Virus record (IMG/VR): IMGVR_UViG_3300028610_001866 | Location: 1-31,155 of that record | Strand: one strand, 5' to 3' | DNA from: a virus | Length of the DNA stretch: 31,155 bases | Shown: positions 20,787-28,754 of the stretch, piece after piece | Numbering within the stretch: position 1 is the first letter of the stretch | Layout of the letters: each line of letters begins with the position of its first letter | Notes under the pieces: model-generated | Database searches by the model: none | Told to the model about the DNA's origin: nothing | The model's input: the letters and a program-made list of their open reading frames with translations, nothing else | Program-made: the position numbers and the translations under genes

Positions 20787-21908
20787 ATGAACAGAGTTAC
20801 ACTTTTGAAGCACCTCGAAGATCTCAAGGCGTCAGGTAAACTAGCAGTGAATACCGACATCGTCGTTGGCGGCGAAGAAGCGGGCGCACTGTTAGGTGAT
20901 CTGAACCAGTTGATCGCGCAAGCAAAGGGCGGTCAATTGCCTCACGGTCTTCAGGCGGGAACAACTTTCGCAAATGGCGCGATCTTGATCGACGAATACG
21001 ACAACCTCGTGTTCGATGATCTTCGTCGCAATTTTCCTGTATGGAACAGGATCGACAAACGGCTCGCACCGGGTGAAACGACCGGGGGCTTTGATCAGAC
21101 GGCAGTCGCCACTGCTCGAAGTGCCGCAGTTCGAAACCTGTCTTTTGCAGGTACATCTCCCACGCGCTCGGCGAGAACCCGACGAGACATCAAGGCAATC
21201 GTATCTGATCTGTCTTTCACGATGTTTGATCGTTCGGTGTATCAACAGCAAGGTCGGAGATTTGGCAACCTCGAACAGAAGGACATCAGTGATCTGATGA
21301 CCGCTTGTTTCAACCAGTGGAACACCTTGTTCTATACGGGAGATGCAACCGGGTCGCCCCTTACGTTCGACGGTTTGAGGTCTCTTGTTACCGGGGCAGA
21401 GACCATCGCAAACACCACCTCAATCCTACTTGCGATTAACAACCGCATCACCAACATGCTGAACCAGTCGACGAAGATTGTCAGACCGACTGCAATTTAT
21501 TGCAACGCGGTCGTTCAGTTTCGGATTGAGCAGGAGTTGCTGAAGATGGGACATAAGCTCATTTACTCGCCGATTCAGGTCGGCCAAGCTGTGTTTCAGG
21601 TCGCATCTATTTCGACTCCCGTTGGTATGCTCCCGCTGATCGTTGATCCGTTCAACGCATCTGTTGCGGGCACCCCGACAGTGTACCCGACTTTCATCGT
21701 GAGTGAGGATAAACTGTCTTGGCAGTATGTCCAGCCTCTTGGTGCTTCGGGTGCCGATCCCAAAACATTCGAGATCAGCCTTGCAAACGATCTTGATCAG
21801 GAATACAAGACGGTGATGTTCGGTGCAATGGAGCTTCTTGGAGGCACGTCGCATCACTACCGACTTAACATTCAGGATCGAACGACCGTTGTTGATCCGA
21901 GTGCGTAA
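20787..21908 (+). CDS. Major capsid protein (HK97-fold type)
   Basis: A 373-residue protein of the expected size. A helical N-terminal arm (LLKHLEDLKASGKL) precedes the core; NQWNTLFYTGDATGSPLTFDGLRSLV (about residues 174-199) is the E-loop/P-domain-like segment that reads as in HK97-like capsids, with the typical Gly-Asp-x-x-Gly-x-Pro. VQFRIEQELLKMGHKLIY and STPVGMLPLIVDPF resemble the A-domain strands. Codon choice looks more biased (AAC, GGT, CGT) than in its neighbours, as expected for a very highly expressed gene. A ribosome-binding site TAAGAGGTAA lies before ATG 20787. Position after protease/scaffold supports the call. Confidence 0.82.
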   Translation: MNRVTLLKHLEDLKASGKLAVNTDIVVGGEEAGALLGDLNQLIAQAKGGQLPHGLQAGTTFANGAILIDEYDNLVFDDLRRNFPVWNRIDKRLAPGETTGGFDQTAVATARSAAVRNLSFAGTSPTRSARTRRDIKAIVSDLSFTMFDRSVYQQQGRRFGNLEQKDISDLMTACFNQWNTLFYTGDATGSPLTFDGLRSLVTGAETIANTTSILLAINNRITNMLNQSTKIVRPTAIYCNAVVQFRIEQELLKMGHKLIYSPIQVGQAVFQVASISTPVGMLPLIVDPFNASVAGTPTVYPTFIVSEDKLSWQYVQPLGASGADPKTFEISLANDLDQEYKTVMFGAMELLGGTSHHYRLNIQDRTTVVDPSA

Positions 21909-21940
21909 GTCGCTTTTCCCTGATCAACTCGATCAGGAAA

Positions 21941-21960
21941 GTGCATAATTAAGACGAGAG
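21941..21960 (+). promoter_or_regulatory. Repeated phage promoter motif (copy D)
   Basis: GTGCATAATTAAGACGAGAG is identical to copy B. CATAAT is at 21944-21949, so transcription would start near 21956, at the 5' arm of the hairpin at 21954-21985. A CCTGATC/GATCAGG inverted repeat (21919-21937) lies just upstream of it. Confidence 0.55.
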
Positions 21961-21990
21961 GTGAACACGGTTGTTTGCCTCTCGTTTTTC
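21954..21990 (+). terminator. Rho-independent terminator directly downstream of promoter copy D
   Basis: An 8-bp stem ACGAGAGG / CCTCTCGT, with an inner AACA/TGTT stem and CGGT loop, is followed by TTTTC. It terminates transcription from the capsid gene and, because it begins at the predicted start point of promoter D, would also end that transcript after about 35 bases unless bypassed. Confidence 0.8.
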
Positions 21991-22036
21991 TCATCTCACA
22001 TAAACGATTGTCAAATCGAAAGAGGTAAGCGAACAC

Positions 22037-22693
22037 ATGAAGAAGTTCAAAGTCTATTTGAAAGATGCGTTCAACGGAGAAGTCACCGCCGTCAATGAAA
22101 AAGGTGAAATTAACATTCTCAAGGTTTGGCCTGAACAACATGAAGGTTCAGGTCAGATTCTTGCGTACTTCTGTATTGCAACACCCGCTGAACGCGATGC
22201 TCTTTGGGAGTCGGGTCTTGCGTGCAATCGTGCGGCGGCTATGGGGCTTATTGCACCGCCTCTTTCGCGGGGCGATGCACCTGTCAAGTACGACGATCCG
22301 ATACCTGATCATCACAAGATCTCTGAGAACGATCAGATCGAAGACGACCCGGTTGATCTTCAAGGTTTTGCAGATGAGTTCGAGACGGGTGAAGAAGAGA
22401 TCGATCTCGCCGATGACGACAGAGATCAAGAATCACTTGAGCCCGCACCGAATGTGCTCGGAGTAAGTGATCAAGAGACGCCGACGCCGCATCCCTTACC
22501 AACTGATCAGAAGATCGAAGCGGTTGTATCTCTGAGTGCACCGATCCGCGCACGACTGAAGAGCGCCGGGCTGACAACTGTCAACGACTTGGTTGACAAA
22601 TCTATCGACGATCTCGAAGCGGTGCCGGGCATCGGTAAGACAACGGCTTCGAAGCTCTTCGATGCGATGAATCAATTCAGAGACGACGATTAA
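22037..22693 (+). CDS. Capsid-adjacent protein with C-terminal helix-hairpin-helix
   Basis: A 218-residue protein. Residues about 168-213 (IRARLKSAGLTTVNDLVDK, LEAVPGIGKTTASKLFDAM) form a helix-hairpin-helix DNA-binding domain with the PGIG hairpin. The middle is acidic and probably disordered. The N-terminal 70 residues (KKFKVYLKDAFNGEVTAVNE, then CIATPAERDALWESGLA) resemble the N-terminus of the glycosyltransferase at 23383, sharing a C-TPxER...GL pattern. Placement directly after the capsid gene suggests a virion-associated or DNA-organising role. ATG 22037 follows AAAGAGGTAAG. It precedes the large glycan block by one base. Confidence 0.65.
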   Translation: MKKFKVYLKDAFNGEVTAVNEKGEINILKVWPEQHEGSGQILAYFCIATPAERDALWESGLACNRAAAMGLIAPPLSRGDAPVKYDDPIPDHHKISENDQIEDDPVDLQGFADEFETGEEEIDLADDDRDQESLEPAPNVLGVSDQETPTPHPLPTDQKIEAVVSLSAPIRARLKSAGLTTVNDLVDKSIDDLEAVPGIGKTTASKLFDAMNQFRDDD

Positions 22694-22694
22694 G

Positions 22695-23405
22695 ATGATC
22701 GGCGCGATTGTCTCTTGTTACAATCAGCACACGACGGTCGGCGACACTATTGAATCACTCATCGTGCAACGAGCCGCGCTTGATTGCGGGCTTGATGTTC
22801 AGATGATTGACGATGCTTCGGTGCCGCCGATCATGGTCGATCATACTTTTCCATTGCCTGATGACGTTTGTATCACTCAATGTGGAAGTGACGAGAACGG
22901 GGGCGTTCAGCGAATTCGCAATCGGGGCTTCAAGATCTATCGGGATTATTATCTTCGAGACGATCAACCCGAGTTTGTGATCTTCGTCGACGGGGATGTC
23001 ACATTCAACCCCGGTGCTTTTGCCGCAATGAAAAAGGCTCTCGAAGAGAGTGATGAATCGGTCGCGTATGCATACGGGCATTACTCTCGGACGGGTGCAC
23101 TCACGGGTCGTTTTTGTGCATGTCCATTCAATGGTGCAAGACTCAGGCAACACAACTACATCTCGACGATGTCATTGATCAGATTCAATGTTCTTGTCGA
23201 GGCGACGCCTTTACCGTTCATCGAGGATGAACTTCGCCTTCAAGATTGGTCTTTGTGGCTCAGGCTTCTCAATGCTGGATACACGGGGGTGATGGTGAAT
23301 GAGGTGCTCTTCTCGGCGTATTATCCAAATTCAGGTATCTCAGTTCGAGATCCACTTGATTATCAGAATTGGCGAGAGATCATTGCAAAAAAATACAATA
23401 CTTGA
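22695..23405 (+). CDS. Glycosyltransferase family 2-like (GT-A)
   Basis: A 236-residue enzyme. GAIVSCYNQHTTVGDTIESL (residues 3-22) is the classic GT2 opening; VQMIDDASVPP the first acidic strand; GGVQRIRNRGFK matches the conserved GxxxARNxG region; EFVIFVDGDVTFNPGAF contains the DxD metal motif (D98-G-D100). FIEDELRLQDWSLWLRLLNAGY contains the ED/QDWxLW catalytic-base region typical of this family. Sugar and acceptor are unknown. It begins the second glycan block, starting one base after the HhH gene, and its 3' end overlaps the next glycosyltransferase. Confidence 0.85.
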   Translation: MIGAIVSCYNQHTTVGDTIESLIVQRAALDCGLDVQMIDDASVPPIMVDHTFPLPDDVCITQCGSDENGGVQRIRNRGFKIYRDYYLRDDQPEFVIFVDGDVTFNPGAFAAMKKALEESDESVAYAYGHYSRTGALTGRFCACPFNGARLRQHNYISTMSLIRFNVLVEATPLPFIEDELRLQDWSLWLRLLNAGYTGVMVNEVLFSAYYPNSGISVRDPLDYQNWREIIAKKYNT

Positions 23406-25095
23406 AAAGACGTATGTCACGGTGTCGGGTGAGCTTGTTGCGGGCGGTCCTGTCAGAAAGATTTACACTGACGAGAATGGTGACAATTGGTTGAAGTGCA
23501 CACCGACCGAGCGTGCGGTGATTATCAAGCACGGGCTTCTTGCACCTGAGAAGCCGTGGGTTGACATTCTCCTGATCAAGTACGGGCAACCGAAGCTCGA
23601 AGCTCAATGCATTGATTCGATCAAGAAGTGCACCGATCTCTTTAAGCATCGACTCACTGATGTCGATAACAAATACATCGATAAGAATCTCGGGGCGCTT
23701 TGGAATGATTTGATTGACGCGACTGATGCGCCGTACGTGATTCTCTTGAACACCGATACGATTGTTTCGCCCGGTTGGGTTGATGATCTGCTCGAAGCTG
23801 CGATCAAATCGAAAGCTGATGCAGTCGGGCCGATGACTGACAAGTGCGGCATCGCATATCAAGTCGGTGAGCCGACGGTCAACCCTGAGCTTCGTGATGT
23901 GCCTCAACTCTCGGGCTTTTGTGTATTGATTAAGAAGAGGGCTTGGGCGCGGGTCGGTGGCTTTCCTGAGTTCTTTCCATTCTATGGGCAAGAATCAGAT
24001 CTCATGGATCGGATCGCAACGAAGATTCTTGCGAAGCACGTATTCGTCAAACATTTCGGCGGCAGTACGATTAAGAACACAAAGGGTCGATCTCAAAAGA
24101 TTGAGAAGGATCTCTCGCTCGGGGTGTATCGAAAAGTTCAGCGGTTCGATTGGCGGGGTACACGACTTCTTGTGCTAGGCGCCGGGCAAGGTAATCATTT
24201 CCCATTATGGCGGGGGATTGATCAGGCATGTTCAGAGATCCTCAAGCGCGGCGGGCAAGCGGTGCACCTACCTCTTGAGAAAATTCAAGAGGACGCAACG
24301 CTTCAATTTGCCCGTGAGATGATGCCGACAGCGACGCTTGTTGTGTGTACGAATCCGACGCGACTCATCGAGAGTGCGAAGAATATACAGAACGTGCCGG
24401 GCTCGCGCGCGCTATGGCACAATGATCTTCGCCCGGTCATCAACGATTATGTCGCATTGCATGGGTGCTTTCGTGCGCTCTTCATGTGCTGGAAACACAC
24501 ACAACTCAAATACGATCTCGAACAATGGGTTCAACTTCTCGGTGCGCCGTCATTCTATATGCCGCAAGGTTCAGTGATCAATCCGTATCTGAGACGTACG
24601 AAAGAAAAGTACAAGGCTCTCTTCATTGGGGGCACGACGAATGGTGAGTATCATGTCGGGCGCAAAGATTTCTTCACGCGGATCGGGGCAACAGTGCTCA
24701 ATGAGTTCGGGCGAAGTAAGAGATTAGAGGTCGAAAAAAGATCGCCTCGATTATACAGATCTGCACGATACAGTTTTGCATACTCACCGAATGTGGCGGG
24801 GTACAATTCATTAAGGTTGTACAACATGCTTGCATACGGCGGGCTTGTGCTCACGAAGTATTTCGGGGGGGTTGAAGAACTCTTCGAGTCGGGTCGACAT
24901 CTCTTCACGTTCAAGAATGTGCGTGAAGCTGAGTCAATTATGCACGAACTTGATGAACAACCGGCAATGCGTGAACAGATCGCGCGAGACGGTTGGAGAT
25001 TACAACAGGCGAAGCATACCGTGCTTTGGCGTATTATGAATATGATTGAAACGCTCAAGACAGGGCAACACACATTTTGGGGCAACAATGAATAA
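23383..25095 (+). CDS. Two-domain glycosyltransferase (GT-A plus GT-B/CgeB-like)
   Basis: A 570-residue protein. Residues 9-55 form a small domain resembling the N-terminus of the HhH protein (CTPTERAVIIKHGLLA). Residues about 58-240 are a GT2-like domain: YVILLNTDTIVSPGWVDDLL holds the NTD metal motif (123-125), and LSGFCVLIKKRAW with GGFPEFFPFYGQESDLMDRI the acceptor/base segment. Residues about 270-560 are GT-B-like: RLLVLGAGQGNHFPLWRGID and a C-terminal GYNSLRLYNMLAYGGLVLTK, matching the Glyco_trans_1_2 (CgeB) pattern. Two transfer reactions in one chain are likely. The start is uncertain: TTG 23383, preceded by GAGAG, is used; GTG 23422 is possible. It overlaps the previous gene by 23 bases. 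Confidence 0.75.
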   Translation: MQKNTILEKTYVTVSGELVAGGPVRKIYTDENGDNWLKCTPTERAVIIKHGLLAPEKPWVDILLIKYGQPKLEAQCIDSIKKCTDLFKHRLTDVDNKYIDKNLGALWNDLIDATDAPYVILLNTDTIVSPGWVDDLLEAAIKSKADAVGPMTDKCGIAYQVGEPTVNPELRDVPQLSGFCVLIKKRAWARVGGFPEFFPFYGQESDLMDRIATKILAKHVFVKHFGGSTIKNTKGRSQKIEKDLSLGVYRKVQRFDWRGTRLLVLGAGQGNHFPLWRGIDQACSEILKRGGQAVHLPLEKIQEDATLQFAREMMPTATLVVCTNPTRLIESAKNIQNVPGSRALWHNDLRPVINDYVALHGCFRALFMCWKHTQLKYDLEQWVQLLGAPSFYMPQGSVINPYLRRTKEKYKALFIGGTTNGEYHVGRKDFFTRIGATVLNEFGRSKRLEVEKRSPRLYRSARYSFAYSPNVAGYNSLRLYNMLAYGGLVLTKYFGGVEELFESGRHLFTFKNVREAESIMHELDEQPAMREQIARDGWRLQQAKHTVLWRIMNMIETLKTGQHTFWGNNE

Positions 25096-25738
25096 TGAAT
25101 CAAGACCACTAAGTGAATTAGAACCGCCGACAAGTGTCGGGCTTTACGGGGGATCTTGGACAGAAGATGAGAGCCGCCGAGAAGATCTTCGTCTCATGTT
25201 TGCTGAGAACAGATTGAAATTGAATCTCGGAAGCGGGCCGAAGAGATTTCATAAAAAGGATCACATCAACATTGACATCTCGCCCGCATGTGATCCTGAT
25301 TTCAAGCTCGATGTCGAGAATCGACCGATGCCGTTCGAGACTAATTCAGTGATCAGCGCATACGCTGACAACTTGCTTGAACATCTCGGAGATTTAACGC
25401 ACTTCATGAACGAGCTTCACCGGGTGCTTAGAGTTGGCGGTTTGTTTTGGTTTCGTGTGCCCGCCGTTGATCGATTCGAATTGCTAGAAGATGATGAGCA
25501 TAACGCAAAGGGTTTCAAGAAGGCGATGCAGGTTATCATGTGGGGCGCCTTCAGAGATCCCACGCACAAGACTTTCTTCTGTCAAGGAACAATGGACTAT
25601 TGGAATCACGAGCACCCGACTCATCGGGACTACGGGCGGGCTTATAGTTTCCTACCGTGGCATGTCGAAACAAAGGTGTTCCATAACCCGAGCAACGGTT
25701 TGTTCTTCTATGACGTGACGCAAGTACCAATAAAGTAG
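25088..25738 (+). CDS. Class I SAM-dependent methyltransferase
   Basis: A 216-residue Methyltransf_11-type enzyme. LKLNLGSGPKRF (about residues 43-54) is motif I, HINIDISPACDPDFKLDV the acidic beta-2 and following strand, and VISAYADNLLEHLGDLTHFMNELHRVLRVGGLFWFRVPA the motif IV/V region with the LLEH signature. The C-terminal FRDPTHKTFFCQGTMDYW with HPTHRDYG is typical of methyltransferases in polysaccharide clusters. ATG 25088 lies 8 bases before the stop of the glycosyltransferase. The following 53-base gap contains a short CTTTC/GAAAG hairpin only. Confidence 0.82.
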   Translation: MNNESRPLSELEPPTSVGLYGGSWTEDESRREDLRLMFAENRLKLNLGSGPKRFHKKDHINIDISPACDPDFKLDVENRPMPFETNSVISAYADNLLEHLGDLTHFMNELHRVLRVGGLFWFRVPAVDRFELLEDDEHNAKGFKKAMQVIMWGAFRDPTHKTFFCQGTMDYWNHEHPTHRDYGRAYSFLPWHVETKVFHNPSNGLFFYDVTQVPIK

Positions 25739-25791
25739 GCGTAAGGTGTGCTGAGAGCGTCATCAGGCGACTTTCTCGAAAGGCGAAGGCA

Positions 25792-26619
25792 ATGAGTCAA
25801 AGAAAAGTTTTCGGCGTCATCTTGCCGCATATGAGAGCATTCGGGGGCGTGCGGCGATTTCTTGAGATTGGTACGTGTTTAACACGACTCGGGCATCAAG
25901 TCATATACTTCGTCGGCGAAGTCTCAGATCTCAAATGGTATGGTGATAAGGCAAAGCCTCGTGTGCGAAGTTGGAACGAGACACCGTACAATGTCGACAT
26001 TATGTTGATCGGCGATCCGACAAATGCATGCGCGGGTAAATTGTCGCACGTCGTCGGGCACACTCAAGTATTCTTTTGGGTAATTGCCGGGGGCGAGTAT
26101 CGGGCGATGTATGAGAAGATTTACAAGACCGAGAGCAAGCGATTACATTTCATCGTCAACAATCGAGTTTTCTTGAAACACTACCCGAAGTCGTACTTGT
26201 GCGAGGGCGGGGTTAACACTCACCTCTTCAAGAGTACACGCAAACTTCGAGTCGGTTATTATGCCGGGCGGGGTCGGATCAAAGGCGAACCGACAATCGT
26301 CGACGCGCTTTATGATGTGCCTCAAGTCAAGTTGATACCAATACAGGGGCGCACATCTCAAGAGCTTGTGTTGATTTACAATTCGCTCGATTACTTCGTT
26401 GCATGGGAAGGGCGCGAAGGATGGTCAAACACGGCGGCTGAGGCGCTTGCATGCGGGGTGCCTGTTGTGAGCAATGGGTGCAACGTCGAACCGTTCTCGA
26501 ACCGGGTGATCTTGGTCGACGACTTGCGTGAGTTCTTTACTCAACCGATGGGCGACTTCTCATGGCAAGAGACAACTGACAAACTCTTGAATATTTTCAA
26601 ACTTACGGGGGCAATGTGA
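25792..26619 (+). CDS. GT-B glycosyltransferase (GT4-like, short)
   Basis: A 275-residue protein. VFGVILPHMRAFGGVRRFLEIGTCLTRLGHQVIYF is the N-terminal Rossmann segment of GT4 enzymes, including the Gly-Gly-x-x-Arg loop. LRVGYYAGRGRIKGEPTIVDAL corresponds to the inter-domain strand, and YFVAWEGREGWSNTAAEALACGVPVVSNG is the C-terminal donor-binding motif with the E-x7-E pattern (EGREGWSNTAAE) characteristic of GT4. It is shorter than usual (about 350-400). The start ATG 25792 has AAGGCGAAGGC upstream. The stop overlaps the next GTG start. Confidence 0.82.
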   Translation: MSQRKVFGVILPHMRAFGGVRRFLEIGTCLTRLGHQVIYFVGEVSDLKWYGDKAKPRVRSWNETPYNVDIMLIGDPTNACAGKLSHVVGHTQVFFWVIAGGEYRAMYEKIYKTESKRLHFIVNNRVFLKHYPKSYLCEGGVNTHLFKSTRKLRVGYYAGRGRIKGEPTIVDALYDVPQVKLIPIQGRTSQELVLIYNSLDYFVAWEGREGWSNTAAEALACGVPVVSNGCNVEPFSNRVILVDDLREFFTQPMGDFSWQETTDKLLNIFKLTGAM

Positions 26620-27164
26620 AGAGTTTTCAGTACAGGCACTTTGTGTGCAAGCTCATTGACAAAGCGAGAAGTAAGGCGGTCGTCGAAGTCGGTTGTTGGG
26701 ATGGCGGGCTTTCGCGCATGATATGGTCGCTCGGGTGTGTCGATAGTTTGATACTTGTCGACCCTCTTACAGTTGCCGGATGCAACCCGACGCGCGATGG
26801 CATTCAGTATCATATGCGCATGGGGAACGCGGGCACCATGACACAAGAGCAACTCGATGATGTGTGCATGAAGATCCTCACCGATGCGCCGGGCTTCGTG
26901 AGCTTCTTTCGTATGACATCGCTCGATGCGGCAAAGTATGTTGAGGATGAGTCGCTTGACTTCATTTTTATTGATGGCTTGCACTTTTACGAGAGTGTCA
27001 GAGAAGACATACTCGCTTGGTCGCCGAAGATCAAACCCGGTGGTATCATTTCAGGTGACGACATCAAGGGCGGCACATGGGCGAATGATGTTCGACGGGC
27101 GGTTGAAGAACTTGTGCCTGAATACGAACGAGAAGGTAAGGTATGGTATGCCGAGAAGGTATGA
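26616..27164 (+). CDS. Class I SAM-dependent methyltransferase (Methyltransf_24-like)
   Basis: A 182-residue protein. AVVEVGCWDGGLSRMIWSLG is motif I, SLILVDPLTVAG the acidic beta-2, and LDFIFIDGLHFYESVREDILAWSPKIKPGGIISGDDI the motif with FIDGxHxY typical of the Methyltransf_24 group, known for sugar or hydroxyl methylation. The start is GTG 26616 inside the previous stop (ATGTGA). The 3' end overlaps the next methyltransferase, which has the same family features; the two may be paralogues. Confidence 0.82.
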   Translation: MKSFQYRHFVCKLIDKARSKAVVEVGCWDGGLSRMIWSLGCVDSLILVDPLTVAGCNPTRDGIQYHMRMGNAGTMTQEQLDDVCMKILTDAPGFVSFFRMTSLDAAKYVEDESLDFIFIDGLHFYESVREDILAWSPKIKPGGIISGDDIKGGTWANDVRRAVEELVPEYEREGKVWYAEKV

Positions 27165-27753
27165 GAATCTAAACAAGATTATTGATGAGATCAACCCGAA
27201 GATCATTGTCGAGATCGGTACGTTCAACGGCAATCAGGCAATCAACATGATGACTGAGGCGTTGAGGTTTCATGCAATCGAGAAGCTCAGGTATATCGGG
27301 TTTGATCTTTTTGAGAAGCCGCCCGAGTACGAAGGCTCGAAGCCGGGCACGTTACCATTCAACGCGGTCGTCGCGAAGTTACACCGGGCATTACCGAGAT
27401 TGCGATTCAATCTTATCAAGGGGAATACGCGCGAGTCGATTGCAAACTTTCTCGGGGTAAGTGTCGGTGAGCGTATTGATATTAAAGCTGATTTTGTTTT
27501 CATCGACGGCGGGCATTCGCTCGATACGATTTGGAATGACTTTGATCTTGTGCGTCGATACATGTGCAAGTCAGGTACGGTGATCGTACTCGATGATTAT
27601 TATTTCGACCGGGATGATAAAGGATGCAAGCCGCTTATTGTTGAGATCATCGATGACGACAAGATTGAGATTGAGCTTCTCGATCCGATTGATAAGTTCG
27701 ACAAACCTGACGGGGTGTTGTCGGTTCAGTTTGTGAAGGTGACAATATTATGA
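27148..27753 (+). CDS. Class I SAM-dependent methyltransferase (Methyltransf_24-like), second copy
   Basis: A 201-residue protein. KIIVEIGTFNGNQAINMM is motif I, YIGFDLFE the beta-2 acidic end, and ADFVFIDGGHSLDTIWNDFDLVRRYMCKSGTVIVLDDYY the FIDGGHS motif with following aspartates that could bind metal. It is related in layout to the preceding gene. ATG 27148 follows AGAAGGTAAG; an earlier in-frame start at 26926 would lie inside the preceding gene and is rejected. It overlaps the next gene by 4 bases. Confidence 0.82.
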   Translation: MPRRYENLNKIIDEINPKIIVEIGTFNGNQAINMMTEALRFHAIEKLRYIGFDLFEKPPEYEGSKPGTLPFNAVVAKLHRALPRLRFNLIKGNTRESIANFLGVSVGERIDIKADFVFIDGGHSLDTIWNDFDLVRRYMCKSGTVIVLDDYYFDRDDKGCKPLIVEIIDDDKIEIELLDPIDKFDKPDGVLSVQFVKVTIL

Positions 27754-28754
27754 AGATTGCGATTACAGGGGGATGCGGCTTTCTCGGCACGAACGTTGCG
27801 CTCAGGCTCATGAGTCGCGGGCATTCGGTTGTGTGTGTTGATAACTTTAGTCGACGAGGTTCGGAATGGAACGGGGCGACGTTGAAGAGGGCGGGCGCGT
27901 GTGTAAAAGAAGGTGACTTCCCTTACTTTGTTTACAAAGATTTTGATGTTGTGTTGCATTACGCGGCTCAGGTTACGGTGTCAGAATCGCTCGAAGATCC
28001 GTACGGGGATTTCCAAACAAACGTATCGAAGACTTTGATGATGCTCGACAACATCGGGCGAGATGCAAGTACGACACCTGTATTTATTTACGCCTCGACG
28101 AACAAGGTATACGGGCAAGGTTCATTCGATCTCATCTCTGAAGATTTCCCGCTTGGGTACACATCACCGTATGCTCTCTCGAAGGGCACCGCTGATAATT
28201 ACTTTACGATGCTCGGGCATCTCGGTGATCTCTCTTCAATTGTGCTTCGACAGTCGTGCTTATATGGCTCGTATCAATACGGTATCGAGGGGCAAGGTTG
28301 GCTCGCATGGTTTCTTCAGAAGATCGCCGGGGGCGAGACGCTCACGATCTTCGGTGATGGGCAACAGGTGAGAGATGTGCTCGAAGTTCGTGATTATGCG
28401 AACTTGATCGTGAAGATTATCGAGCATCCAAACTTGCGACAACAACTTGCGACAGGTGAAGTCTTTAATGTTGGCGGCGGGGTTGAGAATGCGCTCTCGC
28501 TCATGCAAGCGGTTGACATTATTTCGGGGTTGACTAAGTCGAACCCGACGATTAGATTCGAAGCCGGGCGCCTCGGAGATCAACAACATTATGTGAGCGA
28601 CATCGAGAAGGCGAACACGGTGTTCAATTGGCAACCGAAGATCAGTCCTGAGCGCGGGCTCACCGATCTATTGAGTTGGGTTCAAGGGCGTGTACCGTCA
28701 GAGAGTTACGAGATAATTGAAAGAGGTGATTGTGAGCGGGGATACTTTGTTTGA
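27750..28754 (+). CDS. NAD-dependent sugar epimerase/dehydratase (CDP-paratose 2-epimerase-like)
   Basis: A 334-residue extended SDR. TGGCGFLGTN (residues 6-15) is the dinucleotide-binding loop; VVCVDNFSRRGSEWNGATL closely recalls the DNxSRxGSExN segment of CDP-tyvelose/paratose epimerases. FIYASTNKVYG carries the Thr/Ser active-site strand, and YALSK the YxxxK pair. FNVGGGVENALSLMQ is the C-terminal substrate region. Epimerisation of a nucleotide-activated deoxysugar is likely; which one is inference. ATG 27750 overlaps the previous stop (ATGA). Its sequence differs clearly from the SDR at 3225, so the phage encodes two distinct sugar-modifying SDRs. Confidence 0.86.
   Translation: MKIAITGGCGFLGTNVALRLMSRGHSVVCVDNFSRRGSEWNGATLKRAGACVKEGDFPYFVYKDFDVVLHYAAQVTVSESLEDPYGDFQTNVSKTLMMLDNIGRDASTTPVFIYASTNKVYGQGSFDLISEDFPLGYTSPYALSKGTADNYFTMLGHLGDLSSIVLRQSCLYGSYQYGIEGQGWLAWFLQKIAGGETLTIFGDGQQVRDVLEVRDYANLIVKIIEHPNLRQQLATGEVFNVGGGVENALSLMQAVDIISGLTKSNPTIRFEAGRLGDQQHYVSDIEKANTVFNWQPKISPERGLTDLLSWVQGRVPSESYEIIERGDCERGYFV

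Noticed and set aside
20892-21251. Antisense frames within the capsid gene
   Set aside because: Arg/Cys/Ser-rich translations typical of antisense shadows over a strongly biased gene, with no ribosome-binding site.
26926-27147. Upstream extension of the methyltransferase at 27148
   Set aside because: The extra 74 residues lie inside the previous methyltransferase in another frame; ATG 27148 has a good Shine-Dalgarno and the conserved motif starts shortly after it.
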